Shown one piece after another: positions 25,787 to 38,750 of a stretch of DNA of 64,000 nucleotides. The DNA is taken from NCBI RefSeq assembly GCF_001640805.2, contig NC_066833.1, forward strand, positions 3,386,471-3,450,470. Reading direction: 5' to 3'. Position numbers and translations under genes: made by a program. This DNA is from Lates calcarifer. Lineage: Eukaryota; Chordata; Actinopteri; Centropomidae. The notes under the pieces were generated by a model. The model saw only the letters and a program-made list of their open reading frames with translations. It ran no database searches and was not told the origin of the DNA. Within the stretch, counting starts at the first letter, position 1. Every line of letters starts with the position of its first letter.

Positions 25787-27519
25787 GTGAGGCTGCGTGT
25801 TCATGTTACTGTTACTTTATATGTTGCTGAAGAAAGTGAATGCTCATCAGCCACTTGACTAGCACCTAAATAAACAAGGTAGTCCAGTGTTAAAGAGACT
25901 GACAGGCCCAGTAAAAACTTGTTTTTTTGACAGTCCACTGGAAGTTGTCCCTTTATGTCCAATGGCCTGTACAACACTGGGTATACCGTGATGATTCCCT
26001 CCTAAGCCTCCTTACCCCTGCTGATGCAACATATCATAAGCGCCGCCACACTCACTAACACCTACAATACATACATCTGCACATGCATCCTATGGGAGGT
26101 CACCATGTCTCACATGTAGTAACACAGATGAAGCGTGCACATGGTAAATTTTATGAATGAAAGTGAATGGAGAACTGCAAAACTGCAGAACTTATTTTTT
26201 TACCTCACTCAGTATTTACCATCATGAAAAAATCTAGACTGTTATGTATCCTTGCGCATTTTCAAGCGGTGTGTATTAGGTAGACTAAACCACTGTTCAC
26301 CTGTGTCTAGACAGTTATAATGTAATGTTCAGTGGCCAACAGATCAGACAGTGGTTGTACTTGGCAGCTTCAATGTGTGTGTGAGCGTGAACAGGGTATT
26401 CCTCAAAAACAGAACATTAATCTATAAGGAAAACCTACCTGAATAAATAAAGTAATAAGAACCAACCATTTCATAAATTCATATACATAGTATACTAGTA
26501 CATTTTATGTGCAGTTGAAACAGCTTTTATCTCACACTGGCTAACTCACATATTTCACCACAATTCAATGTAGTCACATGATTTTGCAGTATGAATGAGT
26601 GAGATGAAACAAGAGATGAGAGACAGTGTGAAGTGTGAAAGGGAGAGACAGAAAGCAACAGGAAAACAGGAAAATCTTGAAGGACTGAATGAAGAATAGA
26701 GGGAGAGAATCCTCCCTTATTTCATCCACTCTTTATTAATTATTAATAAATCAAAGCTTTGATTGATGATGAAAGGGAGACAGAGGAGTGAGGAGGTAAA
26801 GAGGCTTGGTCCTCAAATAAGAAGTAAGAAGAGTGAGAGTCACGTACAGATGAAGAGAGACACAGAGACACGGACTCATCTGCTCCTCTGAGATATAAGC
26901 CCATACAAAGAGCAACAGAGGGTTATAAAACAAACACACACACAAATGACAAATTAGAAGTGTTTCATGCCTTTATCAGCTCTCCATGAGCTCACATTAG
27001 CATTTTAGCATTTCTCCAGGGGATTAAGGAAAAGAACAAACACATTTATATCCAGTCCCCTCACTCAGATCACCACAGTTCTCTCACTAAAGCCTTGGGC
27101 ACAATTTTAAAATTGCATTTTAACCACTGAGTACACTCTTGTAATATATTCATATGGACAGAATATAAAACCATTTGGCAGTAACCCTTTTAACAAATTA
27201 AGCTACAGAAAATGTATTGAAAGAGTACTGACTTAATTAAAATGAGTAAAATGCATCCAAAGGGATTCACTTACAGCTGTATTATAGTAAGTGTTTTTTA
27301 CATGGGATATACTGTGGTGGTTATGAAGTTATAGTTTGTATATTTATGGTAACATATGGTAACATAAACAATTTTCACCACTTTCCATTTTGGGATCATC
27401 TGTAAATATTTCAGAGAAACTGCAAATATGACACTTTTCATGCTGAGGGAATTACTGTGACATAATAGTGACATTTCATTTGTTTTTAAAGAAAAGTTTT
27501 GCACACTTCAATCGCAGCG

Positions 27520-27556
27520 CACGCGCACACACACACGCACACACACACACACACAC
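27520..27556. repeat. (CA)n microsatellite with CG interruptions
   Basis: The run of CACA and CGCA units begins with GCGCACGCGCAC. Confidence 0.9.
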
Positions 27557-29040
27557 CATAAAATATTTACTCTGATCCTCTGTAATTTGACTCATCGCTC
27601 CAGACATCATTTTACCTATCAGGAAATTACAGGATATGGTCGGTCTGTAATAGACACAAGACATTCAGCCGAGCAAAGACAAAAGAGAGAAACAAAAGCC
27701 TCTACTGGTGGTGGTGGTTAAAAAATCTCACACCAGTCAAATATGACCACACAGACGTGAAACATATTGATATCATTCAGTGTGACTCATGCTTTCAGAG
27801 GATATTATTACCTCTGATGTCCATCGTGAATTAACCTCCATGAATCTGCTTAGAAATCAGAACTAGCCTGACAATTCTCACATTTTTAAGTTGTCTTCAG
27901 TATCAAAGTAATCCAGTAACAGCTGTCTGTACATTCATGGATAGACTGCAACCAGGAATCATTAATAGCTAATTCAGTGAACATCTCATGAGGACACTTT
28001 ACCAAACACTAAGCAAATATAGGCTAGAAACAGGGTCCCCAAGAGAATACCAGTACCTATCTGTAGCTGACAACAGCCCACGTGATTAGCTTTCATGGGG
28101 TCTTCCCCTTTTTAATGTTTTTCTGTCATGATATAGGCCTATATGTTGGTATTAGCATGTTTCCATTTATGAGCTCAGCGAAAAACATTTTAACTTGTTA
28201 ACAATGAGCTGGGGTTTTTTTTAAAGAAAGAAAAAAGGGGATAAACAGCTCTTCATGTGGAAAAACTCTGACATCTTCTTTAAAACACAAGGATGTCACC
28301 CTGGAGGGGATTTGAATTTTTATTTGGTTGAAATAATTACTGGAACTGGGGTGAAGAATTACCCACATTGGCTCTGGACTGCATTAAAATCCCTGACCAG
28401 TCCAGATAATGTGACCTTCACCCAGCTCCCCTAGAGAAATGAATCCACTCTGAATGGGTCACAAGAATCTACAGCAACACTTGAAGCTAATGTAAACGCT
28501 AACATCAGGATGGTTACATGCTCACAATGACAACACTAATGTTTAGCAGGGAGAATGCTTTAGTCTTCACCCTTTTAGTTTGATGTTATCGGCTTGATGC
28601 ATATCCAGTTTTAACATTAACATAAACATTTTGAAACCTGTATTGTTTACATCAATATTCATTAGCTTGCAGCCTTCTTTGTCACTGCCTTTGCTGGTGT
28701 ATTACTATATATCATATTACCACTTGTTGATCAGTGGAGTGTGCACACGACAGGGCCCTACTCATAAAAGATCCTCTCCACAGAGCTAGAGAGGTCAAAT
28801 ACTCACAGGGTATCTTTATATCGATGGTGATTTTCCTGATAAGGCCTCCTCTGTGGCCTGTGTGGGTGTGTACCCACTGTGTTTGATTGATGCCTTACTG
28901 TCTCTCTGCTGTTAGCTTTGTTGCACCTGCTACGATGGGACAAAAGACACCTTTGAAAGGGTGTAATTATACACACGTCATGTATAAGTGCGAGGGTTTT
29001 TTTTAAAACAGAAAAAGAAAGAAAAGCAGCATTAATTTAA

Positions 29041-29076
29041 AAAGTAACACCTGCACACTGACTCAAAGCCACAAAA
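29041..29076 (+). repeat. Left terminal inverted repeat
   Basis: This 36-base arm pairs with 29454-29489. Confidence 0.85.
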
Positions 29077-29453
29077 CAAAAAGTTTCAATCTGAGTTGAT
29101 TCTTCATCTAGTCACACTATCTCTCATCAGATATTCAGTAAATATCCAAAGGGGGAGCCTTTACATCTTTTCTCTAACGCCAAAAGGACTGAATTAAGAG
29201 TATGAAATTAAACTTTTTTTTATTGTCACTGTATTTTTTGTTGACGTGTTGTTGATATCTTTGATGTTTTGCCTTTGTGCTTCTACTGTTTAAGATGTAC
29301 AGTCTTGATTTGTTAATTGTCTTGAGATCTTTATCACCCCGGGTGGTTTTGATGGCTAACCACAGCTGTTAACATAGACTCTGCCAGCCATTTTTAAACA
29401 TTTTGACCCAACAAAGATCTGACCTAGATCAAAACGGTGTCTTTTTGAATATA

Positions 29454-29489
29454 TTTTGTGGCTTGGAGTCAGTGTGCAGGTGTTACTTT
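29454..29489 (-). repeat. Right terminal inverted repeat
   Basis: This 36-base arm is inverted relative to 29041-29076, with 35 of 36 matches. Confidence 0.85.
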
Positions 29490-30054
29490 ATCACAAAAGA
29501 CAACTCCATCATTATTACTGGCATGAAAGGACCTTTAATATTGCTAGTTATTACAGCACAATTACTGGTGAAATGATCACTCAGTATTTACCAGTTATGT
29601 TACTTGACCAGAATAAAGCCCTGTTATAGACTTCTTTCAGTAATAACTCTGTGCTCTAATTAAATAATCAATACATACTAATGACAGACTTTCATTTCTT
29701 ATCCTCATACCTCACTTATAGTTATGCATGAAGCGGTTGAGCAGAAGACAGCACATGTTGTTTCAGCTGCTATTGTTTACCACCATGTTCCAGTCAAACA
29801 GGGACAAATCCAGCCCCAATATGGCTAATGTTTTTATTGAGGTAATCCTCCTGCTTGTTAAAATGCATTGTTTACATACATGATCCCCAGTTGGGAATTA
29901 GTTGCAGAAAGCTGTGTGCAGTGTACCAAGTGCAGCTCACAGTGTCACGAGTCAGAGATTACAGGTGAGTAACAGAAAACCAAAACAGCTCGTTTTAGCC
30001 TGATTTCATGCATTCATGTAACAGCCAGCAGGGGTTCACTTGTTTTGTTTAATA

Positions 30055-30420
30055 ACCTTATCTAAAGGATAAGTCTGGCATTTTTTCTTATTGCCAGCAA
30101 ATCCCATTAAAAGACCAAAACAACAGTGAATTAGTTCCACTAACAAGTACTGTCTCTCCAGTTTAATATACCCTCTTCCCAGTGCCAGAGAGCTCCATTG
30201 TAAACATCATGAGCCACACTGTTGCAGTGGGTGACATGTCCCCTCATTACAATGAACATGGACACAACAGTTTATTTTGAGTCAGTCCCATGTAGACTGT
30301 CCTCACTAATCCCCACTCACTAGTGCATCAAGTATGTATTAATACGCAGCAGAAAAGTAGTCCCAGACAATTACAAATGTCAGTCACCCATTAATGATAC
30401 TGGGTGTGATTAGAGCTGAA
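30055..30420 (+). repeat. Probable dispersed fish repeat
   Basis: The wording AAAGGATAAGTCTGGCATTT, then CAAATCCCATTAAAAGACC and AGTCCCATGTAGACTGTCC, looks like a short interspersed element I associate with teleost introns. No poly(A), tRNA promoter boxes or inverted termini could be confirmed, so the class is unknown and the limits are approximate. Confidence 0.4.
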
Positions 30421-31261
30421 ACAGGCTGGAAGCTTTCAACCAAAGAGGACAGTGAAACACTACTGTTCAGCCCACCGTGAAGGTACAGTTCTCAGTCACA
30501 GTCACTTTGTACAGTATCATATCTTCAGTTTATAGAACACAACTGCAGTAAAACACTAACACTGACTTAATTCAAATTGACAGACTTCTTGTAGCAATAT
30601 CACAACAAAGACAGGTGGCTTAAATGATGCATGCTCAGCAGTGGTAACAAATGTTATCAGAGCTCAAAAGCTTTGGCAAGGCAGCTAGAGGAATCTCATA
30701 TAGTGAAGGTTTATGTGTTCTCTGTGGTACCCTATTTCTCAGTTGAGGCACGGACTTGTGGAGCTCTGAAGTGAATTCTCCACACCGCACCCACTCTCAT
30801 GAGGACCTAGTGAATCCTGAGGTATAGATAGCACAGCTTTCCACCCAGACTGAAGGACCACTATGAATACAGTCTCATTATAGCTGCAGGCACACTGCGC
30901 TCCTGAGTGTGATGAACTGACAGTCTCACATGGAATGGTTCTGGGAACATGGTGCCCTCTCAAATGGTCAAGGCAAATGATGTCTACATTAATGATATTG
31001 GCAGTGTTATTACTGACGCATACATCTCCATGCTCTCTAGAAGCTAAAGATTTACATAGCCATTCATCAATTAATGTATGTTGTGTTTAATGCTCAAGTG
31101 GTCTGATGTTAGGACATGGTCTTCCAGCTGTGGTTCAGACATAGGATATGGTTCTTATATTGTAATATTACTATATTGTTATCTCACATGCACTTTAAGT
31201 TACTCCTTAACCTACGTAAGTACTACATTGTCTTTGTTCCTTTGTCAGTCTTTCTGGTAGC

Positions 31262-31510
31262 ATGAGCAGATTGTATTTGACCCAGTGCTGATAATAAAGT
31301 GCCCTCATCAAGAACTAGCCGAATTTAGCATCAACAGCATGACTCCATTGACCCAACCTGCTTTGTGTCAACAGTCGAGGCTTGTTGCTGACCATATTCA
31401 TCCCTTTATGGCCACAGTTTACCATCTTCTAGTGGTTACTTCTTACATGACAATGCTCCATGTCACAAAACAAAACTGGTTTCACGAACATGGCAGTGAA
31501 CTTCAGTGGC
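31262..31510 (+). mobile_element. Tc1-like transposase relic (second subfamily)
   Basis: The + strand text contains ACCCAACCTGCTTTGTGTCA, GTTGCTGACCATATTCATCC and CAATGCTCCATGTCACAAAA. These correspond to the middle and catalytic-core part of a common fish Tc1 lineage, whose core reads DNAPCHKAK...NWFHEHDNEF; here it is decayed to MTMLHVTKQNWFHEHGSELQW. It has internal deletions and no termini. It ends about 250 bp before exon 3. Confidence 0.7.
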
Positions 31511-31763
31511 TTATTTTACTGTTGAAACCTTAATTAATGACCATCATTAGTGTGACTGTTGTTCCCCAAGCTTCTCACACAATGAATTCACTGATATGCT
31601 ATGCCATATAAAGAGAACTGGACTTGCTTGAGGTTCATAAACATCTGTGATTGAGTAGTTAAAGACCTTATGGGCAAATAGTTGTGTGGTGGTATATTAT
31701 GTACATTTAGGGTGGAAACTATGCATTGACGTGTCTGTATGTTGGCATTTGTGTTTTCTCCAG

Positions 31764-31898
31764 GTACACAGTTCTGGTGTCTCTTGGACATTGTACCCAT
31801 TAAGAATGAAAAGGGTGAGGTGGTTCTGTTCCTCGTGTCCCATAAAGACATCACTGACAAGAAGAAGGACCAGGATCCTGAGCAAGGACCTGACACAG
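31764..31898 (+). CDS. kcnh3: kcnh3 exon 3: end of PAS domain
   Basis: The exon encodes the last beta strands of the PAS domain. The motifs [18 protein letters not shown] and FLVSHKDIT are hallmarks of the ELK subfamily; FLVSHKDI is the KCNH3 version (KCNH8 has a FLASFKDI-like form). The acceptor is TTTTCTCCAG and the donor GTGAGT. It enters with two bases that complete the Gly codon left by exon 2, and it leaves phase 1. The end of the exon begins a Lys/Asp-rich, poorly conserved linker ([15 protein letters not shown]). Confidence 0.93.
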
Positions 31899-33116
31899 GT
31901 GAGTTCACATGATAACACCTGTTCACAATTCTGGTCATGGATGTTAAAGATGACTCAACCTTCTCCTCAAACACATAAAACACTGGGTGAATCCAAATGT
32001 CTAGACTTCAACACACTTGCAGACTTCCAGATTTAACAGACGTGTTCCCAGGAAGTCTGTGAGTGATGAGAGCTGAGCGCCTGTCTGAAATCCACAGCTC
32101 ATCAACTCTGTCACCTCTGCTGTATTGTGTGAACATTATTTTATCTCCTTTCACTACTGGAGACAGCGTGCACAACATTTTGCGTTTCAGCTGTGAAGTG
32201 TCACGGAAGTTATTGTAAATTCAAGCAAACAACAATTAAGCATCAATAATTTAAATTGCTTTTTTCATCCTGCGTCTTTTCCCTTGTGTAAATCTCAGGC
32301 TGATTAAATAAGTGTGTCTGCCAATTTGAATATTACGTCGATATTAATGACTGCCTCTAATAAAATGCACACGGTGAACCATAAACAGTCTGTCAGAGAT
32401 GACACACAGCTTGCCATCTGATGTAAAATGTGATAACACAGATAGTTGAAGGGGGATGTCACAATTGAAATTATGAGTTCATTAGAGGCGGTCAGGAATT
32501 AATTGCTGGCAGAAAATATGCAAACTCCACTGACATATTATTTGTACACAATTACTGACACACAGATGAAAATTAGATTTTAGAAATGGCTTGATCATAA
32601 AATATTCTCATATCTGAGATCAGAACATCAGTTGTTTCAGCGAGAGTAAGATTTGGTCATGTTGAAGGAATTACAGTGGGAGCAGTGAGAGAAGTCAGGG
32701 GGAAAGGGTCCAACAGTTTTATTTTACCAGATTTGAAAACAGTCACGTTTCTCTTCTCAGGACTTTAAGCTGTGTTAACACAATATTTTTGTCATGTAAA
32801 AAACTACACTAGTGTTCTTTCTTGTTGTGTGTTAGATTTGAAACACATACTCTGTTAAATTAGCTAAAAACATGCAACCTGGTTGATATTATGTAAAGTG
32901 CAGGTGATGATAACCTATATTGTTTAATAGAAACAGATTCTAATATATCATTAGAATCACAGATGTGAGGCTCGTTATTCGTTATTATTGGGGGTTTTTT
33001 TAAAGCATGACCATGATTGTTCCCTAACCTTAATCATGTGTTTATTAAACCACAGTGTTGTTGCATAGAAAATAAATAAATAAACAGATTTATTCAACAG
33101 TGATTTGTAATGGTTT

Positions 33117-33640
33117 TGGTCACATGAAACCAAAATGAATGTTTTTGGATCAGATGGGATCCAGCATGTTTGGTGTGGACCTGGCCAGGACCACAGCAGT
33201 GACAGCACGGTGCCGACCATGAAACACAGTGGTGGGAGTGAACTGATACGGGTGTAGGGGAGATGAAATATACAGATGGCACTATGAGTGGCAGTTTCTA
33301 AAACCCAGATACTAGATGAAAAGATGACTCCCAGTCTCAAGAGGCTTGTCAGGAGAGGAATTTTTCAACACGCTGCAGAAATCACACAAGAGAAAAACAT
33401 TGAAAACTATGACCTGGTCAAATGTGTCCCCTGACTTGAATCCAACAGAAAACCTTTGCAGTATTTTAAAGCAGAGGGCAGAGCAACAACACCCCTCCAG
33501 CTAAGAGCAGCTGAAAACAATCATCTGTGAAGAATGGCAAAACATCCTCCACAGATTTGTGTTAGACTGGTATCATCCATGCTCAGGAAGATCAAAAGTA
33601 AGGGCAGATATACAAAGAATTGAAAAATAAAAGAATGGAA
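33117..33640 (+). mobile_element. Tc1-like transposon relic, C-terminal half
   Basis: On the + strand the segment reads ETKMNVFGSDGIQHVWCG, then TVPTMKHSGGSE (the GGG block before the second catalytic Asp), and near 33429-33500 DLNPTENLCSILKQRAEQ, the SPDLNPIEN-type block before the third catalytic residue. Intervening frames are broken. It ends with AGGAAGATCAAAAGTAAGGG and an AT-rich tail near 33640, as do element 3' ends. It differs in wording from the other Tc1 relics, so it is a separate lineage. Confidence 0.75.
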
Positions 33641-35420
33641 TCTCATTAAAGAAGGTTGAGCTGACTTTTGTTGCTGTTGATTCTTAAATATCAAACTTTC
33701 ATTGTTGTTTAATTAGTCAAACATTTCTGTTTTAATTGCCTTCATTCTTCTTGGGCTTTGGCTAAAAACAAATGGACATGGTTTGTAATTAATTAACATT
33801 TTAGTGATATGAACCAGGGGTGCACTCAGGTTTGTTGTATGCTGTAAATTGCCAGGATACTGCATCTGTAGCCAAGCCAGATCAGTCCCACTCAAACATT
33901 AATTATGTTTTGCCTGTAGCCCTAAAGTCATTTCACCGACCTAACATGAAATCTGGCCAATAAAAACACATTTAGCTGATGAATCTGTTGTTGTATTTCC
34001 CCTGCAGCATACATTATTGATTGACCCTCAGTCACTTTCTGCCCAGAGTGTGTTTGAGGTGTGTCGAGCTGTTTGTTTTTCACACTCATGTGAAAACAGA
34101 ATGATTTCCATGTGTTAGAGGTGTGTGTTGAAGGGACTGTCTTGAATCACTGCACAGTGTATCAAAAACTCTGTATTCACTGTTTTCTAATACTACCAAC
34201 ACTGAATACACAGGTATTACCAATATTCAAATCTTGTTTTTAATCATCCAAACTGTGTTGCCAGCTCAAGAGAATTGGAGTTGAATATCTACCCTGTAGA
34301 GAGCAAAGAACAGAAGCAAAGTAATCAAGTCTCTTAAGATGAAGTGAAGTCTTTAAAATTTAAGTTTTTTTAGATTGGCTGTGAGAGCTGTCTGCAGTGC
34401 TTCCTGGTGGGAAAGAGCACCTGCTTGAAATCACTTAACCAATTTTCTCCCACTTGCCCAGACTCTCTCATTTGGCTGAATATCTTATTGCCTTGCTGCT
34501 GAAATGATTGAGGCCAGCTTTCATACACTCTGGCTGCGTTTTGCACACCACATGAGTTATTACATTTTAAATTCAAGCCAAATTTAGAGTGCCGTGCACA
34601 CCACAGGGGATAGAAGACAATGAAATGGATGGAAAGGAAAGACAAGAGGGACAAAGGAGGATTTAAGTGGTTTCTGTTTTCTGATTCATCACTGTGTCAT
34701 GACTATAACTGTTAACAATCTGATCACCACTTTTTGGAGGTGAAAGATATAGAAAGTGTCAAACAGAAATGAAAGAATCTGACATTTATGAGTTGACACA
34801 AACACTCCAGTTTACCTGCTGACTGGCTGAACAGCTCACTTTTGGCACTTAACCCAGCATGATGTGACTTTTCAAAACAGTTAGTGAGAGAGAAACAGGA
34901 TGAGAGAGAGAACACATTCAGAATGGGGGAAAATCAAAGAACGAGGGACTCTAACTGTTTAATATACAAAGATCTGTACAGAAAAAACTCTTTTCAAAAA
35001 CACACACACACACACTGGTTTGCACGACAGCATGCTCACACATACACACACCGTGTTAACTGAATTTGTTAATAATTTAAAATGTATAGCTAGCCCACTT
35101 TCCCACTAGCACACTCTGGCTCCCCCAGAGAACATGCTGTATATTCTGAAAAACAGCATTATCAGTAGTCACAGCACGGTGAGAGGAATCTGCCCTAAGG
35201 CATGTAAAGACCATCTCCTTCTTTACATTGGATTCCCCTGTCTGCCAGCAGCCAGCTCTAATGTTGTAATGTTCAATACACAGAAATTTGGTTGAACATT
35301 TTTTATGCTTGCTGTGAAAATGACCCTGAGACCTCAGCTTCCTGTGTCTCCAGGAGTCATACTGATGTCTGATCACTAGTTAGATGAGAAGATCAATACC
35401 ATGCTTATGCCTTCACAGTA

Positions 35421-35660
35421 AACATGAAGCTGCAGCCAGTGGGCGGTTAGCTTAGCTTAGCATAAAGACTGGAAACAGGAGGAAACAGTTAGCCTGACTC
35501 TGTCCAGGAGGAATAAATTCCATTGACCAGCACCTCTAAAGCTCACAGATTAACAGGTTATTGGTCATTTGTTTAATCTGTGCAAAAAAAGTATAAGAGC
35601 AACAGTTCACCATTTTACAGGGGGTTATGTGCAGGACTTTTCTTTGATTACTGAACTGTT
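35421..35660 (+). repeat. Short interspersed fish repeat (TTAGCTTAGCTTAGCATAAAG family)
   Basis: The segment contains GCGGTTAGCTTAGCTTAGCA, AAGACTGGAAACAGGAGG, CCAGCACCTCTAAAGCTC and a final GGGTTATGTGCAGGACTTTT. This is a very common, probably non-autonomous DNA-transposon-derived repeat of teleosts. It is AT-rich and has no coding capacity. Confidence 0.7.
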
Positions 35661-38610
35661 CCTTTAAGGTGTCAATATGAAAAGCCTGCCATCATAAGGT
35701 CGACTTCCATCCAAATGTATTTTAAATCTCAACCAAATTTCAAGAAGAAAATGCAAATGAATGAACATTTCCATCCACTACTGTAAAGTGAATATTAGGA
35801 GCTGGTTTGTCAAGATGAACAGCTGATGGTGATAACTCTCTGGTCAGTGCCATTAAATCTTTCCAGGAGAAGAGGGTGCAACAAGATGACATAATTTAAA
35901 GAGCAACCTCACATCATGGAAGTATGACATTTCTGTTTGTTTTGTGTGTTCATGTGAAGCAGATTACTGTCTCCTGCATCGCTCTACACAGATCTGATGT
36001 TTTCATCTCTTCAGTAGATGTTTATGTCATAATGTATTTCCTAACTTTTGTGCACTGTTTTTCAAATGTTTTCTGATTTTGATGGAGATGGTGTGGGAAG
36101 AAGAGCACAGACCTCTGGTAGTGCACTTGTTTGAACAGATGGAAAGTAAGATAAATAGATGTGTAAAGAAGAAACAAAAGTGAGCTTGAAAGCTTGAAAA
36201 GAGGAGCTTACTTTTTCCCCAGCTGACCAATCACTGCATGAAGTGGGTGTGATTGTCAAATTGTTGGTTTTCAGAAAGTTACCAAAATTGTTGGATGCAG
36301 ACCCTCTAATTTCGACATCAGAAAGTTGTGGAGGGAGGGAGGGTTTCAGACATAGTTTGATTAAGTGTGACTTTGTAGTCAGACTGTGCTGGGGGGAATG
36401 AACATGCTGAGGGCTGGCTTCTCCTGCACCTGTAGACCTGGTGCCAGACCCCACCCCCCACCACCCTGCCGCCGACACATGTAGACTGAAGCAGTTACTT
36501 AACTATCAGCACTGAAGCATTGCAAGTGGTTCTTGAGATATTCATAAACCCGGGGTTTAAATGTAGGTTTCTCATGGTCCACATGCTCTGCCATAATTTA
36601 TTAACAAGCAAAGGACTCCAACCTTTAGCTAACTGACCCCAGCCCGATGAATAAGACAGTTAAATGAGGCCAGCTGGTTTGTTATTAGTCTGTACAACAC
36701 TCAAGATAAGAGCTGCTTCCAGTCTAGAAGATAAAGACATTAATATATCATTCTTACTCTTTTTTTTGTTACAGTCTACATCAGGCCCCTTAGACTCAGT
36801 CACCTCCAGATAAAAAGCTTCCATAGTCATGAAAGAGGAGAAGAGGGAGAGACTGAATAGTTTTGTCTGGTACTATATAACTATATAGCACAGTTAGACA
36901 GTAACATCAGCATGAATCACAAGTAACATACATTTTCTTGCTCTAAATAGTAATTTGGCTCTAAAGCGATGCCATTTAAAGTTTTTGTTGTTTTTTACAA
37001 CTGGTCAAACTACAACATTATTTTGTTAGAGGATAGGTTCACAATTTTTCAGATCCATCTTCAGCATTGTCCTGTCTCTCTCTCTTTGACCATCCAAATA
37101 AAGCAGAAAAAAACTCTTTAACATGCTTTCAGAGAAGTGTTAATTAAAATAAAACTTGTGTTCAAAGATCCTCATTTCATGCAGAAATGTCAGTTGTATC
37201 CAAAAACTTTAGGAATGAATTCTGTACATACTTATATACATACTTTGTAGATTTTTGTAGAAGTGAAAAGGACTAAAAATTCAAATGTTAATGCACTATG
37301 ACCTTTTTATTTCATAAACTTCAAATAATACATTTTTTGCTCAGGACTGTGGATTTAGTCTCCTGTCATTTTAAGACATGTTAGGAAGGGATCTCTTGTT
37401 CAAAGTTCACATGGCATCTGACTGTTGTTTTAAGACACATTTGAAAAACGGTGAACCTGGCCTCTAATGTCATGTATTTTCTATTGAAACAGGTGTAAAC
37501 ACATGTAAACTAATGGAATCTTCATTATGCAGGAAAAGCCACTTTGATTTTAGAAAAACAGAGGATCCTGATTCTGCTGACCTAACTTTATTCTTAGTTG
37601 AGCAGGATGAGTCATCCCTGAAGGCTCTCTGTTTTCCATGTTTAACCAACAAATTCAACCTTATATTCCCATCGGCCTCCACTGACCCTGAGTCTAGCCT
37701 CTGCCTTTTTCATCTTTTAAAGCGGCAAGAATACGGTTTGAATATACAAGCAGACAAACATTATCCTCACCTCTAACAGCAGGCATTACCAGGATGGATA
37801 CCTCCCCCCTACCTCAGTCAGAACAGATGCTGGGGGGTGATAAACCTGAGAATACCCCATATACACAGAGAAAGACAGATCATTCTTTGAACAGTTTTGA
37901 ATTCGTCCCTAAATATGGTGAACAAATTCAATTTGTGGGAAATGATTTGGTTATAGGCATGACATGATATTATGGACAGAGGGAGGGACGATCATAATAG
38001 GAAATGTAAAGTGGAAATGGAGAGAACAAGGAAAGATTTTCTGTCTGGATGATGGCTGAACAGAAAACATTTCTCTACCTGCTGTACAATCGATTCAGTT
38101 TGTGTCTCTAACTTTTACCTTATCTGAACTTATCCTTTCTTATTTAATACATGATAAAAAGGAAGACATGAATGAGATGTTGTGGGAGATTCTACCTTAA
38201 GAACGTGCTTAGTCAATAAAGAGCCACAAAGGCAGACAGCAGGTCAATATTATAACAAATATTTACACAAAAACTTGAACAGCATGTGTACATCAGAGTA
38301 CACTGAGAACATATAGTGTAACATTCAGGGAATATAAGATTATATTCAAAGAAAAACAAACAGTTTGACCCATCTGATACAATGGGCTGCTTCACTGAGA
38401 CCATTTGATTTTCATGAGGTGAGACATGTTGCAGGTCATGTTTTCACTGGCCTTGACCTTTAAAAGATATATCTGTCAAAGCACTATCCCCAGGTTCAGA
38501 GAAGCCTGTGTATCAGTCAATATACTGGGGCAAAGAAAGACCTTGGTTTAAATTCTAACCCTGTGTTGTGGATTTGATTGTGGCTCAGCATGTTTCCATC
38601 TCCTCCACAG

Positions 38611-38750
38611 ATGAGGAGACGGGTCTGGAGGTGCATCAGGTAACTCGCCCTCCAGGCTTCAACGCCAACCGGCGCCGCAGCAGAGCTGTGCTCTATCACC
38701 TGTCAGGACATCTGCAGAAGCAAGACAAGAGCAAGCTCAAGATCAACAAT
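38611..38750 (+). CDS. kcnh3: kcnh3 exon 4: PAS-to-S1 cytoplasmic linker
   Basis: The exon codes for the linker between the PAS domain and the first membrane segment. After an acidic, variable start ([14 protein letters not shown]) comes the conserved basic block [20 protein letters not shown], followed by a Lys-rich stretch ending [29 protein letters not shown] is essentially the KCNH3 form. The acceptor is CCTCCACAG and the donor GTGAGT; entry is phase 1 and exit phase 0. The 6.7-kb intron before it is the largest between internal exons. Confidence 0.92.

Larger units (their letters stand above)
29041..29489. mobile_element. 449-bp element with 36-bp terminal inverted repeats (MITE-like)
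   Basis: The left end (29041-29076) begins AAAGTAACACCTGCACACTG. The right end (29454-29489), when reverse-complemented, matches it over 36 bases with one mismatch (A versus C at position 25). The interior has no open frame of note, so this would be a non-autonomous element. No convincing target-site duplication is seen: the left flank is TTTAA and the right flank ATCAC. I do not recognise the family. The intact match of the arms suggests a fairly young copy. Confidence 0.75.
25787..31763. other. kcnh3 intron 2
   Basis: The intron is bounded by donor GTGAGG and acceptor TTTTCTCCAG and is about 6.0 kb. It contains a CA run (27520-27556), a 449-bp inverted-repeat element (29041-29489), a probable dispersed repeat (30055-30420) and a Tc1-like relic (31262-31510). 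No other gene is seen. Confidence 0.85.
31899..38610. other. kcnh3 intron 3
   Basis: The intron is bounded by donor GTGAGT and acceptor CCTCCACAG and is about 6.7 kb. It holds a Tc1-like relic (33117-33640), a short interspersed repeat (35421-35660) and a repeat-free AT-rich block at 32290-32570. No other gene is recognised. Confidence 0.85.

Noticed and set aside
36062..36478. 138-codon minus-strand frame
   Set aside because: No similarity to any known family and no conserved motif; it is probably a random open frame.
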